A stretch of DNA of 64,000 nt from Verticillium longisporum. Its lineage: Eukaryota; Ascomycota; Sordariomycetes; Glomerellales; Plectosphaerellaceae. Positions 1 to 10,181 of this stretch are shown here, one piece after another (within the stretch, counting starts at the first letter, position 1; each line of letters opens with the position of its first letter). The stretch covers positions 1,116,001-1,180,000 of the forward strand of contig JAETXT010000014.1 in NCBI GenBank assembly GCA_019188255.1, written 5' to 3'. A model generated the notes under the pieces. The model was not told the origin of the DNA and searched no databases. It saw nothing but the letters and a program-made list of their open reading frames with translations. Position numbers and translations under genes: made by a program.

Positions 1-546
1 CTTCTCCACATCGCCCTCTCCTCCGGCCTCTCCGCCCTTAAGACACCCGCCTGCCATTCCTCCAGCGCCGTCGCCTCCTTCACGACCACGGTGCCCTTCT
101 CTCCGGAACAGTACCTCGAGGCCAACGCCGGCATCCCGCTGTCCTCGTCCAATGAAGCTCAGCGCTGGCGCCAGCCTCAGCAGCAACAAGACCACGACAT
201 GCAGTCAGAACCCTCCGGCGACGGCGCCCGCTCCCAGAATCCTTATCACCACCATTACCACCACCAACAACAGGCCCGCCCAGCCGCCATCTCGAGCCCC
301 GCCGCGTCCTGCCCTATCTGCTCCACCGAACTCAACGACCTCGCGCGCAACGTCCCGTACGCCCACCACACCAAGAGTCACGTCGACACGGACCTCCTGC
401 TGCTGCCGAACGGCAACGCCTTTGGCAAGGACCGCCTCGAGGACTATGCGCGCAAGTCCGGGCTCGAGCCCGAGGTTGAGGTCAAGGATCTCAAGACGGG
501 GGCGACGTATCATGCCGAGGAGCTCAAGAAGGTGTACATTACGTGA
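1..546 (+). CDS. fyv10: GID/CTLH E3 ubiquitin ligase subunit Fyv10/Gid9 (3' part)
   Basis: The gene enters from outside the window and only its last 181 codons are present, read in frame from base 1 to the TGA at 544-546. The C-terminal end carries the degenerate RING of the Gid9/MAEA family: [20 protein letters not shown], then a stretch ending in LKKVYIT, which is the family's conserved end. In yeast this subunit pairs with Gid2 to form the RING module of the ligase that degrades gluconeogenic enzymes when glucose returns. Ahead of the RING is a low-complexity Gln/His insertion (about residues 45-85 of the visible part), longer than in yeast but usual for filamentous fungi. The CTLH and CRA regions would lie upstream; the first visible residues ([18 protein letters not shown]) are the end of the CRA region. 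No frame damage is seen. Confidence 0.9.
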   Translation, partial: LLHIALSSGLSALKTPACHSSSAVASFTTTVPFSPEQYLEANAGIPLSSSNEAQRWRQPQQQQDHDMQSEPSGDGARSQNPYHHHYHHQQQARPAAISSPAASCPICSTELNDLARNVPYAHHTKSHVDTDLLLLPNGNAFGKDRLEDYARKSGLEPEVEVKDLKTGATYHAEELKKVYIT

Positions 547-1325
547 TGTGGGATCGGGGAGGATGAAATGGAGCGTATCGTAAGGGGAAATGGCGTACAT
601 CGTTTCTTCGAGTGTGTTCAGGAAAGGGTCACGAATGGCGTTTTTTTTATTAGCGGGATGTAAGATTTCGTCGTCAGACGACCATTCTGGGCTCGCTGTG
701 GCGAGCTCGAATCAGCTGGGGTTAAGGGGGCAGATACATTGAATCGAACCTTTTTCGGATGACACTTGGTTGACGCGAGAGCTGCACGCTGTTGCGAGGC
801 TTACGAATCCTGTTTTGACGCGAAGTGCCTCAACATGGAAAACATCGGGAGCCCAGTCACCGCACCACGAGTTTGCGTAAAAGTCAAGCAGCTCGGCATT
901 GCCCTACCTACCGACCAACCCGGCTACCTTTCCTTCCCGCCCTGGCTAACCTAAGGTATTCACAATACAGTACATGACGAGGGCCGCGCCGCGCCGCCCC
1001 CAACCCAGCGATCCAGCACGGGGAGACAAAGTCCAAGCGAACGACGACTCCCTTTTCCCTTGTCCCACCGGGCATCCTAACTCCGTGCGTCGTCCTAACG
1101 AGGAATGTCCCTACCAAAATGACGCCCCGCCCCTCCCTTTTACCTTTTCCACGGAAATGATTTCCCCCTTCATTCGTCCGCCCTGGACCTCCGAAACGGA
1201 GAAAACGAACAAGCGTGCGCGACGCCTGCTTTCAAGACTTGTATTTGTCATTTTTTTTCTGTCTTCGGTCAAAGGTTTCAGGCGGACGACGGACGAAACA
1301 CGCCGTAGCCCAGCGGAGGCCCCCT
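547..1325. other. convergent 3' region, no gene seen
   Basis: This stretch lies between the stop of Fyv10 on the plus strand and the stop of Caf1 on the minus strand. It should hold the two 3' UTRs. Open frames here are short and resemble nothing I know. A T-run at 642-649 is the only simple tract. Confidence 0.6.
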
Positions 1326-2899
1326 CTAGCGGTTAGCGTTGAAGGCGAAGCTGCCAAAGACGCCGCCTCCGCCGCCGGGCGTCATCGGCCCCGGGTTGAA
1401 CGCGTTCTTGTTGTGCGACTGCGCACCGGGCGTGCTGACGAGGCCGGCGCTGACCGTGTTGGGCGTGCTGGGCGTGCCGTTCTGCTGCTGGCCGTTCGGC
1501 TCGTGTGAGCCCGCGCCGCCGGCGCCGGCGTGGGTTCCCATCATGTGGCCCATGAGGAGGCCGCAGTCGGGGATGCCGAGACCCCACACCTTGCCGACAT
1601 GGTCGTCGGCAATGTCGCCGTTGAAGATCTTCTCGCGCATCTGGAAGAATACTTTGCCCGTGATGAGCGAATCGGAGCCGGCCTGGTGCGCTGCGCCCAC
1701 GCGCTTAACCTTGAGGGTCTCTGCAATGTTCTCCAGGCCTGACTTGTGCTCGAACTTTTGCAGGATCTCGCTCGTGCTGGGGTCGCTCGGCGTCAGGAGA
1801 CCCGAATTGTGCAGCCGGATGGCATGCTTCATGAGGTGCTTGACGTCGTATGTCGACGGGAAATACAGCTTCATGATGCGATCAAAGTCGACCTCGTCGC
1901 TAGGGAGGGCGCGGCAGTCCAGCAGCTTGGTCAGGTATCCGAAATCGTATCCACCGTGGAACGAGATCCACCTGACGTTATCGAAGCAGACCAGTCCCGA
2001 CGGGATCAGGAGACTGGCAAAGTCGTGGGGGTCGATGCCGTCGCGCTCGAGCAGGTTAAAGTCGATGCCCGCGGTTTGCAGGGACTCGATCGACTTCTCG
2101 TTGTACATGTCGTCCTTGAGGGAAAACTTAAAGTTGAATTGCCACGCGTAAGGGAACGGTCCCTGTTGGGCGCTCCGTCGGCCGGCCGGGCCAAAGTCTG
2201 CCAGGTCCGCCGAGCTCGGACGCGCGGGCGGGGTTTCGCCTTCTTCGTTGAAAAGGGCGAGACCAATCTGGATGACCTTGAGCATGTCGACGTTGGTCCG
2301 CAGGCATTGGTAGTGGTAGTCGCTCTTTCCCCTGAAGCCTCCCATTGGCCGTGACACGATACCGGGGAACTCGGTGTCCTGTCCGCGAGCATTAGAGAAA
2401 ACAACGCACGTCAAACCAGAAGAACATTCTCTTCTCTTACCATAGCAATATAAGGATACTTGTCCACCAGATCTCTCAGCACGGCCATCTCCTCGTGGAG
2501 GTTGTGCTTCCACACCTCTCGTATCCTGCCCTTATTGTGACCGCCGCGCATGTTGGCACCGCCATGATCAGCGCCGAAGCCGTGCTGTCCCTGGCCATGC
2601 TGTTGTTGCTGGTGAATGTTGGCGGCCTGTTGAAAGCCCATGCGCGCAGCGTGGCTGCCGAGCCCTCCTGTGTCCGCACCGACGCCGAACCCTCCGTTAA
2701 GAGCTCCGACTCCGCCGAGGACGTTACCGCCGATGGAGAAAGGGCTGCTTTGCGAGTTGGCATTGAGGTAGGAAGGGTTGCCGCCTAGCGGTGGGCCGTG
2801 AGCAGCGCCATGTCCCTGGGCGTGGGAGGAGAACTGCTGGTGGTAAGAGGGCGGTATCGTGTTGGGCCCGCCAGGGTACCTGAGCGGGGGAGGCGGCAT
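1326..2899 (-). CDS. caf1: CCR4-NOT deadenylase subunit Caf1/Pop2
   Basis: Exons are 2899-2441 and 2378-1326; the 62-nt intron has donor GTAAGA and acceptor GGACAG, and the joined frame encodes about 503 residues. The nuclease domain spans roughly residues 125-410 and begins IREVWKHNLHEEM. The DEDD active-site signature is present: D and E in DTEFPG, D in YDFGYLTKL and D in GSDSLITGKVFF. Caf1 shortens mRNA poly(A) tails in the cytoplasmic CCR4-NOT complex. The 120-residue Gly/Gln/His-rich N-terminus and Gly/Asn-rich C-terminus are low complexity, as in other filamentous fungi. The start is the first Met in frame after the leader; no better Met lies between it and the nuclease domain. The 5' side is divergent with the complex I B12 gene, leaving about 725 nt shared. 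Confidence 0.92.
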
Positions 2900-3624
2900 G
2901 CCAGAATGGAAAGGTCCAAGGCAGTGACCAGCGCTATACGGACGTCGTAGGGCGTGGTATCGATGAAGGCGTCCGCGATAGGGCGGGGGTCGAGGTGACC
3001 TTGTGAAATAGGTGGTCGGGTACGATGGACGAAGCCCGCACGTGGAATGGTAAGCGAAACTTGGAGGTCTCTAACCGTGGGCTGGATTGCCGTGTTGGTG
3101 AAATGAATGAGGGCGTTGACGATGTCCTCGGCCCTGCATTGGCAGTGGTTCGAGGGATGCAGGCTGGGCTAGCTCGCTGATGTGGCCTCGTCCCCAGTCG
3201 TGGTGACTTGTCGCAGGTGGAGTCGTGCCGACCGTGTTGTGGAGGGATGTCGAAGCAAGGGGTCGAGGAGGGCGGTGCGCGACGGTAACAATGCTCGAAG
3301 TGCGATTGGAATTGAATGCTTGTCGGTTGCTCAACCGGGATAGCTGGGCTGTGGTCCGGGGGGTTATTGTCTTGATCGGGCTGCAGTTCGATGGTTGAGG
3401 TTGAAGGAACTTGAACGTGGTCAGGGCCAGCTGACCGACAACCTTGGGCATGGCGGACTGAGGTGGTCAGTGCATCGGGCGTGGGACCCACCACAAGGCA
3501 GGATGCGCTCACGGCATTTGCCGTCGAACCGCGAACAACCTCACATCGAGAACGACCTCTGTCTAGGGCCTTTCTCTCTCTCTCCATCGCCAACCACCAC
3601 AGCGACACAGACACACCTGACACC
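2900..3624. promoter_or_regulatory. shared upstream region of caf1 and the complex I B12 gene
   Basis: The two genes point away from each other, so this 725-nt stretch must hold both promoters and 5' UTRs. A CT-rich tract (about 3567-3590) lies just upstream of the plus-strand ATG, the usual place for a fungal transcription start. A 300-codon open frame on the minus strand across this stretch (3836-2934) has unnatural composition and crosses B12 exons, so I do not call it. Confidence 0.5.
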
Positions 3625-4040
3625 ATGCAGCCGACGAGGTGAGACGAGCACGCCGAAATCAATTGACGCATTTTCGTCCCCGCACGCCCGCTGACATCAA
3701 TTGCACACAGACTACGACTTGCCGCCAAGGGCGAGAGGCCCAACATCACCGGCTTCGACATCCGCGCCCTCAAGGCGTCCACAGGCCAGCCCCGATACGA
3801 CCCTTGGGAGCGAGCGTTAGTCCTTCTAGATGCCACTGACGATGAGGAGCTTCACGCTGACCAGGACATGACAGTGAGGCGTGGCGCTACACCGGCCAGT
3901 TCACCCGCTGGAACCGCTTCAAGACGGGCTTCCCTGGCCTCGGCATCGCGACCGTCGCTTTCTCCGCCTACTGCGCCTACGAGTACTTCTTCCTCGACGA
4001 CGGACACGACGGAGACAGCCACGGCAAGGGACACCACTGA
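3625..4040 (+). CDS. mitochondrial complex I subunit B12 (NDUFB3 family)
   Basis: Three exons (3625-3638, 3711-3815, 3875-4040) join in frame into a 94-residue protein. The first exon has only 14 nt, coding MQPTR with a split Arg codon, so it is easily missed. The conserved part runs from GFDIRAL through DPWERAEAWRYTGQFTRWNR, followed by one membrane segment GLGIATVAFSAYCAYEYFF and a short His/Gly tail. This matches the NDUFB3/B12 accessory subunit of NADH:ubiquinone oxidoreductase, which sits in the membrane arm of complex I in the inner mitochondrial membrane. Length and single-helix layout fit the family. The second intron has the donor GTTAGT and acceptor GACAG. It lies divergent from caf1. 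Confidence 0.88.
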
Positions 4041-5136
4041 ACGGGCGGCGGGGGAGAATGTACATAAGTCTGCAGAACAATGGAGGGATCGGTCCCAGGA
4101 TTTGAATCAATTTTCTTTGAGTCATGCTGACGGGAAATGCGGTGATTGATGTGGCCTCTGAAACCTGGAATTGATGGACTGGTGTTGCCAAGCAAGCGTC
4201 AACCTCATGGCCTACGGCAGCAATGGCCGTGGCGGACACAGTCTGCTTCCGACTACCCACGTGGACGGTCGCCAAATTGGCGGGGTTCCATTTCGCAAGC
4301 TCCTCAACGAAAGGTTCGACGAAGGGGTTATTGGGGCACGATGTTACAGATGTCACTGTGGCAAGCGAGTACGCTCATGCCCATCTGTCCAGCGCCCCTG
4401 ATATGAAAGAGGGCGTCCCGACGAAACCCCAGCATTTCGGCCGAAGACCCGCCTCAATGCGTGCTGCGACGAACAACGCCAAACAAACTTGCTAAGGTCG
4501 AAAGAGATCCTCAGCGATGGCCCCGAACTTTCTGGTTGGCATATTGCGATTTGCTCAGCCGTGGGGCACCCATGCAGCGATTTCCGGCCATGCTTTGTGA
4601 TCTGCCCCAGAAAACAAGTCGATTGAGAATCAGCACTGACCACTCCGAAGTTTGCGCTGTAGTCCAGTCCGAAATTGTATGAACGGCAGAATCCAAAGCC
4701 CGATCGACATGTATTTTAGCAGGTAGTTGTAAGAGTAAGGGGACCCCCACAGCGACGGCCGACTTCGCTTCGAAATCTCGTTACAGGTCGTCCTTCAACA
4801 AGCACAACCCGACAGGTCATCACAGGACGAGTAGCGACAGACTAATGATTGGACGAGCCTTACATAAAGTTCTTCGGTCATTCAAGCCCACGTCACTACT
4901 ACAAGTCATGAATTTATGTCAATGTTTTGTGTTGATAAGGTATAATGTTATGTCGTGTGACGGCCAGGCTCTGAGGCCAATGTATCTGTGTGCCATGTTC
5001 GCCGACACCAGTCCCGATGCTTAAAAACCCCGACCGAATGCCTAGAAACGCCCCCCGCCCCTGATGGTCGGCCTGTTGAGCCGGCCCCCCTGAATGATCC
5101 CAACGCCGTCCAAACTCAAAAACACGCACACCCAAT
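4041..5136. other. convergent 3' region, no gene seen
   Basis: About 1.1 kb lies between the B12 stop and the stop of the next minus-strand gene. Open frames are under 100 codons on either strand, overlap each other and show no recognisable domain. It is longer than needed for two 3' UTRs, so an unseen non-coding transcript is possible but nothing in the sequence proves it. Confidence 0.5.
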
Positions 5137-6605
5137 TTACAAACGAATCCCGTGCACGGCATCCAAGGCCGCGTCCACGCACGTCTCGAGCTCGGCAACC
5201 CTGATCTTCAGACCCCGGTTTTCGTCCCTGAGCACGCTCGCCGTGTCCCACGCAGCACGCTCGTCCTGCCCCTGACACCTCTGGCAAGCAGCACCAGCCT
5301 GGCCGGCCGCCGCATCGCCGAACCCCCTCATCAGTTTCTGGAAGGCGCTGATCTGCGGCTGAGACTGCATCGAGTTGCGCGAAGAGGCATTCTTGTGCGA
5401 GGGCTGCTGGGCATCCAGACCTAGCGGGTGGGCGGCGAGGGTGGGACTCCTCGACCGCGAGAAGACGCTGGGCGCGTCGCCAACGCTCTCCTCGTCCGTG
5501 TCCTCAGTCATGCTCTTGCGCCAGAGGCGGCGCTTCTGGTCGTCTTCGGCGCCGAGATCCTCCGACGTGATGGTGGCGCTGTCGGACGCTAGGCCGCTGC
5601 GGTTCGCGGCCTTCTCGCGCTCGAGGGCGGCCACGAGGGCCTGCATTTCCTTCTCGCGCTCGTCGGCCTGGAGCGCCAAGTTCTCGAGCTGTAGCTTGAG
5701 GTGCTTGGTTCGCGTGTCCGCCTCCTCGACCTCCTCGGCTTGAGTGTCACGCTCGACTTCCATTTCCCGTAAGGCGGCGCTCTGCGATTCGTATGCATTT
5801 TGGAACTTGGTCAGGAGCGCAACGGCCGTCATCTCGAGGTTATTAAAGGCAGCGGGTGAAAAGGCGTCGCGGGACCCAGAAGGCGAGGCGGAAGGAGGGA
5901 AAAGGGCGTCGTGAATGTTCATGTTCAGGAGCTCGTCGTCATGCTTCGCTTTCCGCGTTGGTGAGGTGGCGGACTTGGTCAGGGCGGAGATTGACGAGGA
6001 GATGAAGGCGAATCGGGAGGTGTTTGGTGAAGCGTTAGTGTTCAGCGGCGTCATGTTGTTTCTGAGTGACTTGGAAGATGTTGAGGACGGATTGTCCGTC
6101 TCGCTGGGAGAAGCGGGCCCTGGTAGCCAGGAGCTCAGGAGAGAGCGAGCGCCTGACTCGGGGACCTGCCGGCCCTGGTGTCTCCGGTGAAGGGCATGTC
6201 GATTGATCTTGGTCTCGGCGTCCTCTCGTTCGTCGGGGAGGGGATGCCAGATGCTGGAGAGAAGACGGCAGCAGGACGGAGTTCTGTGCTGGACTGATGG
6301 CGTTGATGGCGAAAGTGTTGCTGGAGAGAGGAAGGAGTGGCATGAGGGGGACCCAGAGACAGAGGTCTCGAGGTAGGCTGTCTGGTGCTGTTCAGGGTAG
6401 CGGGCGCGGGGATAGCGGTTGATGGGACGGTGGGATGGGCCCCTTGCCGATCTTGGGCCAGGGGACGACCGGTCGGCGCGGCGTTCGCATCCGCGGTTTG
6501 GTAGAGATGGTGGCTCGCACGCATTCCATTTGGAGGAGAGTCCAGGGGTCTTCCAGACCCCCTCGGGCCATCAGCCGCGGGGACGGAAACGGATGGGCTT
6601 AGCAT
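5137..6605 (-). CDS. uncharacterised coiled-coil protein
   Basis: I do not recognise a named family. Two exons, 6605-6166 and 6103-5137, give 468 residues if the 62-nt intron (donor GTCCCC, weak; acceptor CCCAG) is right; other donors nearby would break the frame. Residues 1-150 are Pro/Ser-rich and probably disordered. A clear heptad region lies at about residues 245-305 (KFQNAYESQSAALREMEVER through LKLQLENLALQADEREKEM). The C-terminus holds a CQRCQGQDERAAWD motif and a second short coil, VLRDENRGLKIRVAELETCV. A Ser/Thr-rich middle follows the first coil (KSMTEDTDEESVGD). The pattern suggests a scaffold or polarity-type protein, but that is inference. The start at 6605 is the first Met of an open frame and is less certain than the rest. 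Confidence 0.65.
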
Positions 6606-8660
6606 GACGTGCTAATGTTTCGCGTGTAGTGGGAGGTCCTCTGGGTGCTCCAACGCTAGCGATTTTCGCGGTTCGCAGCCCGGCTCTGGTATGTTGAGGA
6701 GCGTGCCACTGTACCGATGCGGCAAGTCCACCTATCGACAGGGCAGGAATGTGACGACGGCTGGACGGTATAGCGCCGAGATGGAGGTAAAGCTGCAAGC
6801 TTTTCCCCTCTAGTTTGCGCCTCGGGGATCCAAAAGCTGTGAGGCGAAGACCGTCCTGGACCTTGCGGGCCTCGATTGGCGGCAAGGCGAGGCCGAACTT
6901 TTCAGGAGACCAATGTTGGCCGGTGAATGTTGACCCAGCAGCTGGGAAGGCGAACAAAGGACGCGGCGGACCGGAGGTGGGAGTAGCTCGGGTCGGCGTC
7001 GCGGGAGACCGATCCAGGCTGTCTTTCCCTTGACCTGACTGTCGGATAATGCAGAACAAAGAGAAGACGCGGGAAAGGTGGGGTGGGAGGAAGACGGATT
7101 GAAGGGCTGAACTATTGGCGGTGAAGGGATGCCTGGAATGCAGCACGGTGGACGGATGGGCGATTGAGGGACGAGCTCGTGGCAATGTCAAGACAGACCA
7201 GGAAGGAAGAAAGTTGCGGATGGCCGAGATGGATAAAGACCAGGAGTCAGGGCAGGTTCATGCAGGATCCATGCCGGCCCAATGACGAAGGGGACGAAAT
7301 AACATGGTTGGGCGATGTGCAGGGCCTCCCGAGCGTCTTGCTGCTGCCGTCTGCGGATGAGGTCTTGGTTCTTCGGCTGTGGCTGGCAGTGGATGGGATT
7401 CGTGGATGCGACGCCAGGGCAAACCTTGGAGGCCTGGAGCAACATTGTTTGTCACTTGTTGGTGGGGAGACCAGCGAGAGCTCAGTGCTCAGTGCTCTGC
7501 TGGGCTGGACCCTTGACAGGCCAGTGGCACCTAGCAAGCACTCGTCAGAAGAATTGGCCCACCAAAAGGCCCTGCAGTAGGTACCTAGGCTTACTGCGTG
7601 ACAGCGAGGCATCGGTCGGCGCTGATCTACTGCTCCTTTCGCCGAGCACCTGCTAGGTAGGTACTCACTCTCTCCTCCTCTCAGGGGAGTGAGTGTGCCT
7701 GGGAACGTCTCTGGTGGCTGGGGATGCACGTGCACCCGCACGCAGACGTCAGATGGGCAGACAGCAGCTGTGCACCAATGCCGAACCGTTGGAATGTTTA
7801 CCTTGCTTCTGAGCAGGGATCTAGCATGATCCGAGCTCCCAGATGGCTTTCACGCCGTTCACAGACAGCGTTGGAGAAACAGCTGATCGTGTGGCAAGAC
7901 ATGGGGGAATGCCATGAGCAGTCATGGATGGTGGGCTCTACGTAACGGGTGTCACGATGAAACCATCCTCCTACTGGATGTTCCAGATGAAGCCATCATG
8001 TTGTGCAACGTCTTCGTCATTTTCCCAAGTCAAGTCCGACGCACAACCACCCACCAGCGTCGTTTTGCGCCGGGGGGAGAAGGGGGGGGGGCCTATTTCG
8101 TCTTGTCACAATATGGCTTGGCCAAGATGATTGTACGTGTGTTATGTGATGTGCCAGGCCCTGAAAACGTAGTCGCCCACTCAGCCTGCTGTCAGTGCTT
8201 CATCGCACAACCAGAGTTCACTTAGATCACGTGATGTGGATCTTCCTGCTGGTTCAACATGGGCGTCTTTGTCTGCTGCTAGTGCCATGGTCGAGGTGGC
8301 CGATTATCTCAGCAGCTTTACCTACCACCAGAACTCATCGTACCTACCTTAGTCAAGTCGGGATCTCGTAGTTACCATGGCATATCATTTCCTCTGAGCT
8401 GTCGCATCCTGACTCCTCACGTTTAGGCGCAGACATTGCAACCGTCATGCACACACGATAACGCGCCCGACAAGTAGCTTGACGATGCTCTCTCATTGGG
8501 CCGGTCTCGATACCTATGCGCACCTCGAACCTCCCGTATGGCGGAAGATGAATGACTTCCTTCCTATTCATCATGACCTGCTCATCCACGAGGCCACCCA
8601 ACACTATGAAGCAGTAGCAACAGCAACAACATGAACTCCCTCCCCCCGTCACCCCCGCGA
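6606..8660. promoter_or_regulatory. 2 kb upstream of the coiled-coil gene, no gene seen
   Basis: No open frame here resembles a protein family. The stretch holds the promoter of the minus-strand coiled-coil gene and the 3' flank of eIF6. Copies of the GGTACC/CCTAGG palindromic element seen elsewhere in the window occur at 7578-7590, 7655-7665 and 8339-8352. A G8-10 run lies near 8083-8092. Confidence 0.45.
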
Positions 8661-9599
8661 TCAGTAGAAAGACTCGACCATGGTATCCTTCATGCCCGTG
8701 TTGATGTTGCTCGGTCCCAGACCCTCGCCCAGCCTGAACACGCTCTCAATGACGCTGAGCTCCGTCGCCGTCGTGTCGAGACCCGTCACCGCCATCCAGT
8801 CGTTGACCACCATGCCGGCGCCGACGACGTTGCTTCCGCGGTTCACACTGCCCGCGACGAGCGGCACCTGGAGCAGACTGCTGAGCTCGTCCTGGTCCTG
8901 TATCGACGTCTTGGGGTGCACGAGGCCGCCCTGGTTCGAGAGCGACATGTACGAGCCGACGAGCACATTGTCGGCAATGGTCTGTCGGAAGACCTCGACG
9001 CCGAGCACGTCGGCGATAATCTCCTCCGTCTCGCGCTCAATGTCGGGGTGCACGAGGGCGATGTGGTCGTTGGTCACGATGACGTTGCCGAGGGCTGACA
9101 GGCGCTCTTCTATCCGCTGTATCCGGATCGCGTCCGGGAGGCTGTTGCGCAGGTGCTGCAGTTCTTGGTCGGTCGTGTTGGTAGGCACGAGGAGGCCCTT
9201 ACGGTTTCTGAAGTGCAGGGGAAAGAAAACGTGTCAGTAACGAGAAGCCATAGACAGTGTAAGGGACCGGATGTGAGGGGGAGACGGGAGCAAACGTACC
9301 CCGCGGTCATGCGCCCGATGATCCTCGAGCCGGCAATGGTTGTGCGACAGATGGGAATGACGTCTTGCAGTTCCGCCTCGAAGACGCTGTAAAAGTTCTC
9401 GCTGGCGCCGATGGCCGTGAGGGCGTAGGAATTCGTGAGCGTCGCGAAGACACCGACTCTGCGCACACGGTGAGGTCAGCGCAACATTCTGGGTGAGGCG
9501 AGATGCATCCTCTCTCGCTCTCGCATGGCGGGGTCGGCGGGGTCGAGGGGTCGTCTCGGCATACTCGTTGGAGTTCTCAAACTGGGCTCGCACCGCCAT
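8661..9599 (-). CDS. tif6: eukaryotic translation initiation factor 6 (ribosome anti-association factor)
   Basis: Three exons (9599-9565, 9458-9300, 9207-8661) join into 246 residues, the normal length of eIF6. The 35-nt first exon codes [12 protein letters not shown]. Family motifs run through the whole chain: [76 protein letters not shown] and the end of the five-fold repeat [20 protein letters not shown]. eIF6 binds the 60S subunit on its 40S-facing side, escorts pre-60S out of the nucleus and is released late in cytoplasmic maturation. Introns have donors GTATGC and GTACGT. The gene is co-oriented with nrde2, with about 580 nt between that gene's stop and this start. Confidence 0.95.
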
Positions 9600-10181
9600 G
9601 TTTGCTGCGTCTGGTCGGGGGAAAATTTGGGGGGAATCGGAAATGTTAGGTAGAGAGTCTCGAAAAACTGCGCTCGGCACAAGAAGAGAGCAGCTGCGGG
9701 TCGTCGTTTGTAAGGTATCACGAGTTTGAGGTGCAAAGAGATGGGTTTTTTCTGCGGGCAGAGCTCGCAAGTTAAGGGCCAGAGGGCCAGAGGGCCCAAT
9801 TGAGGGGGGCGACCGAGTGGGGCTGCCACTGCTTGCGGGAGGCAATTCCTATAGCACGAAGGCACCTCCTCCCCTTCTGCACTGATGCTGCTGACAACTC
9901 GAGTTGAGGCCTCGTACCCCGCCGCTGCCGCCTCGTCTGGCTCGTCCTGGGCCGCCGATGACTCAACATGCACATTCAATTGCCACTGGTGACTCCTCTG
10001 TGTCGGCACCTCAGCCGTCTCGTGCTATTGTGGATTTGCATGTAGTGCTAGCTCGCTGCATCATTTCACTTGACAACGGTTCAGGGCAGAATTCAGCCCT
10101 GCACCCGTCGCCGCATCGAGTCATCCTGAGCAGTTGCACCATGTTTGCTCATAATGATTTACTTCAACTGGATACTCTCTC
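9600..10181. promoter_or_regulatory. upstream region of tif6
   Basis: This 580-nt gap between the nrde2 stop and the tif6 ATG should hold the tif6 promoter and the nrde2 3' UTR. No recognisable gene or repeat is present. Overlapping open frames of 170-200 codons on the minus strand run through tif6 exons and introns and are shadows. Confidence 0.45.

Noticed and set aside
2934..3836. 300-codon minus-strand frame upstream of caf1
   Set aside because: It crosses the B12 exons on the other strand, is Ser/Pro/Thr-rich without any conserved-looking block, and is best seen as promoter and shadow sequence.
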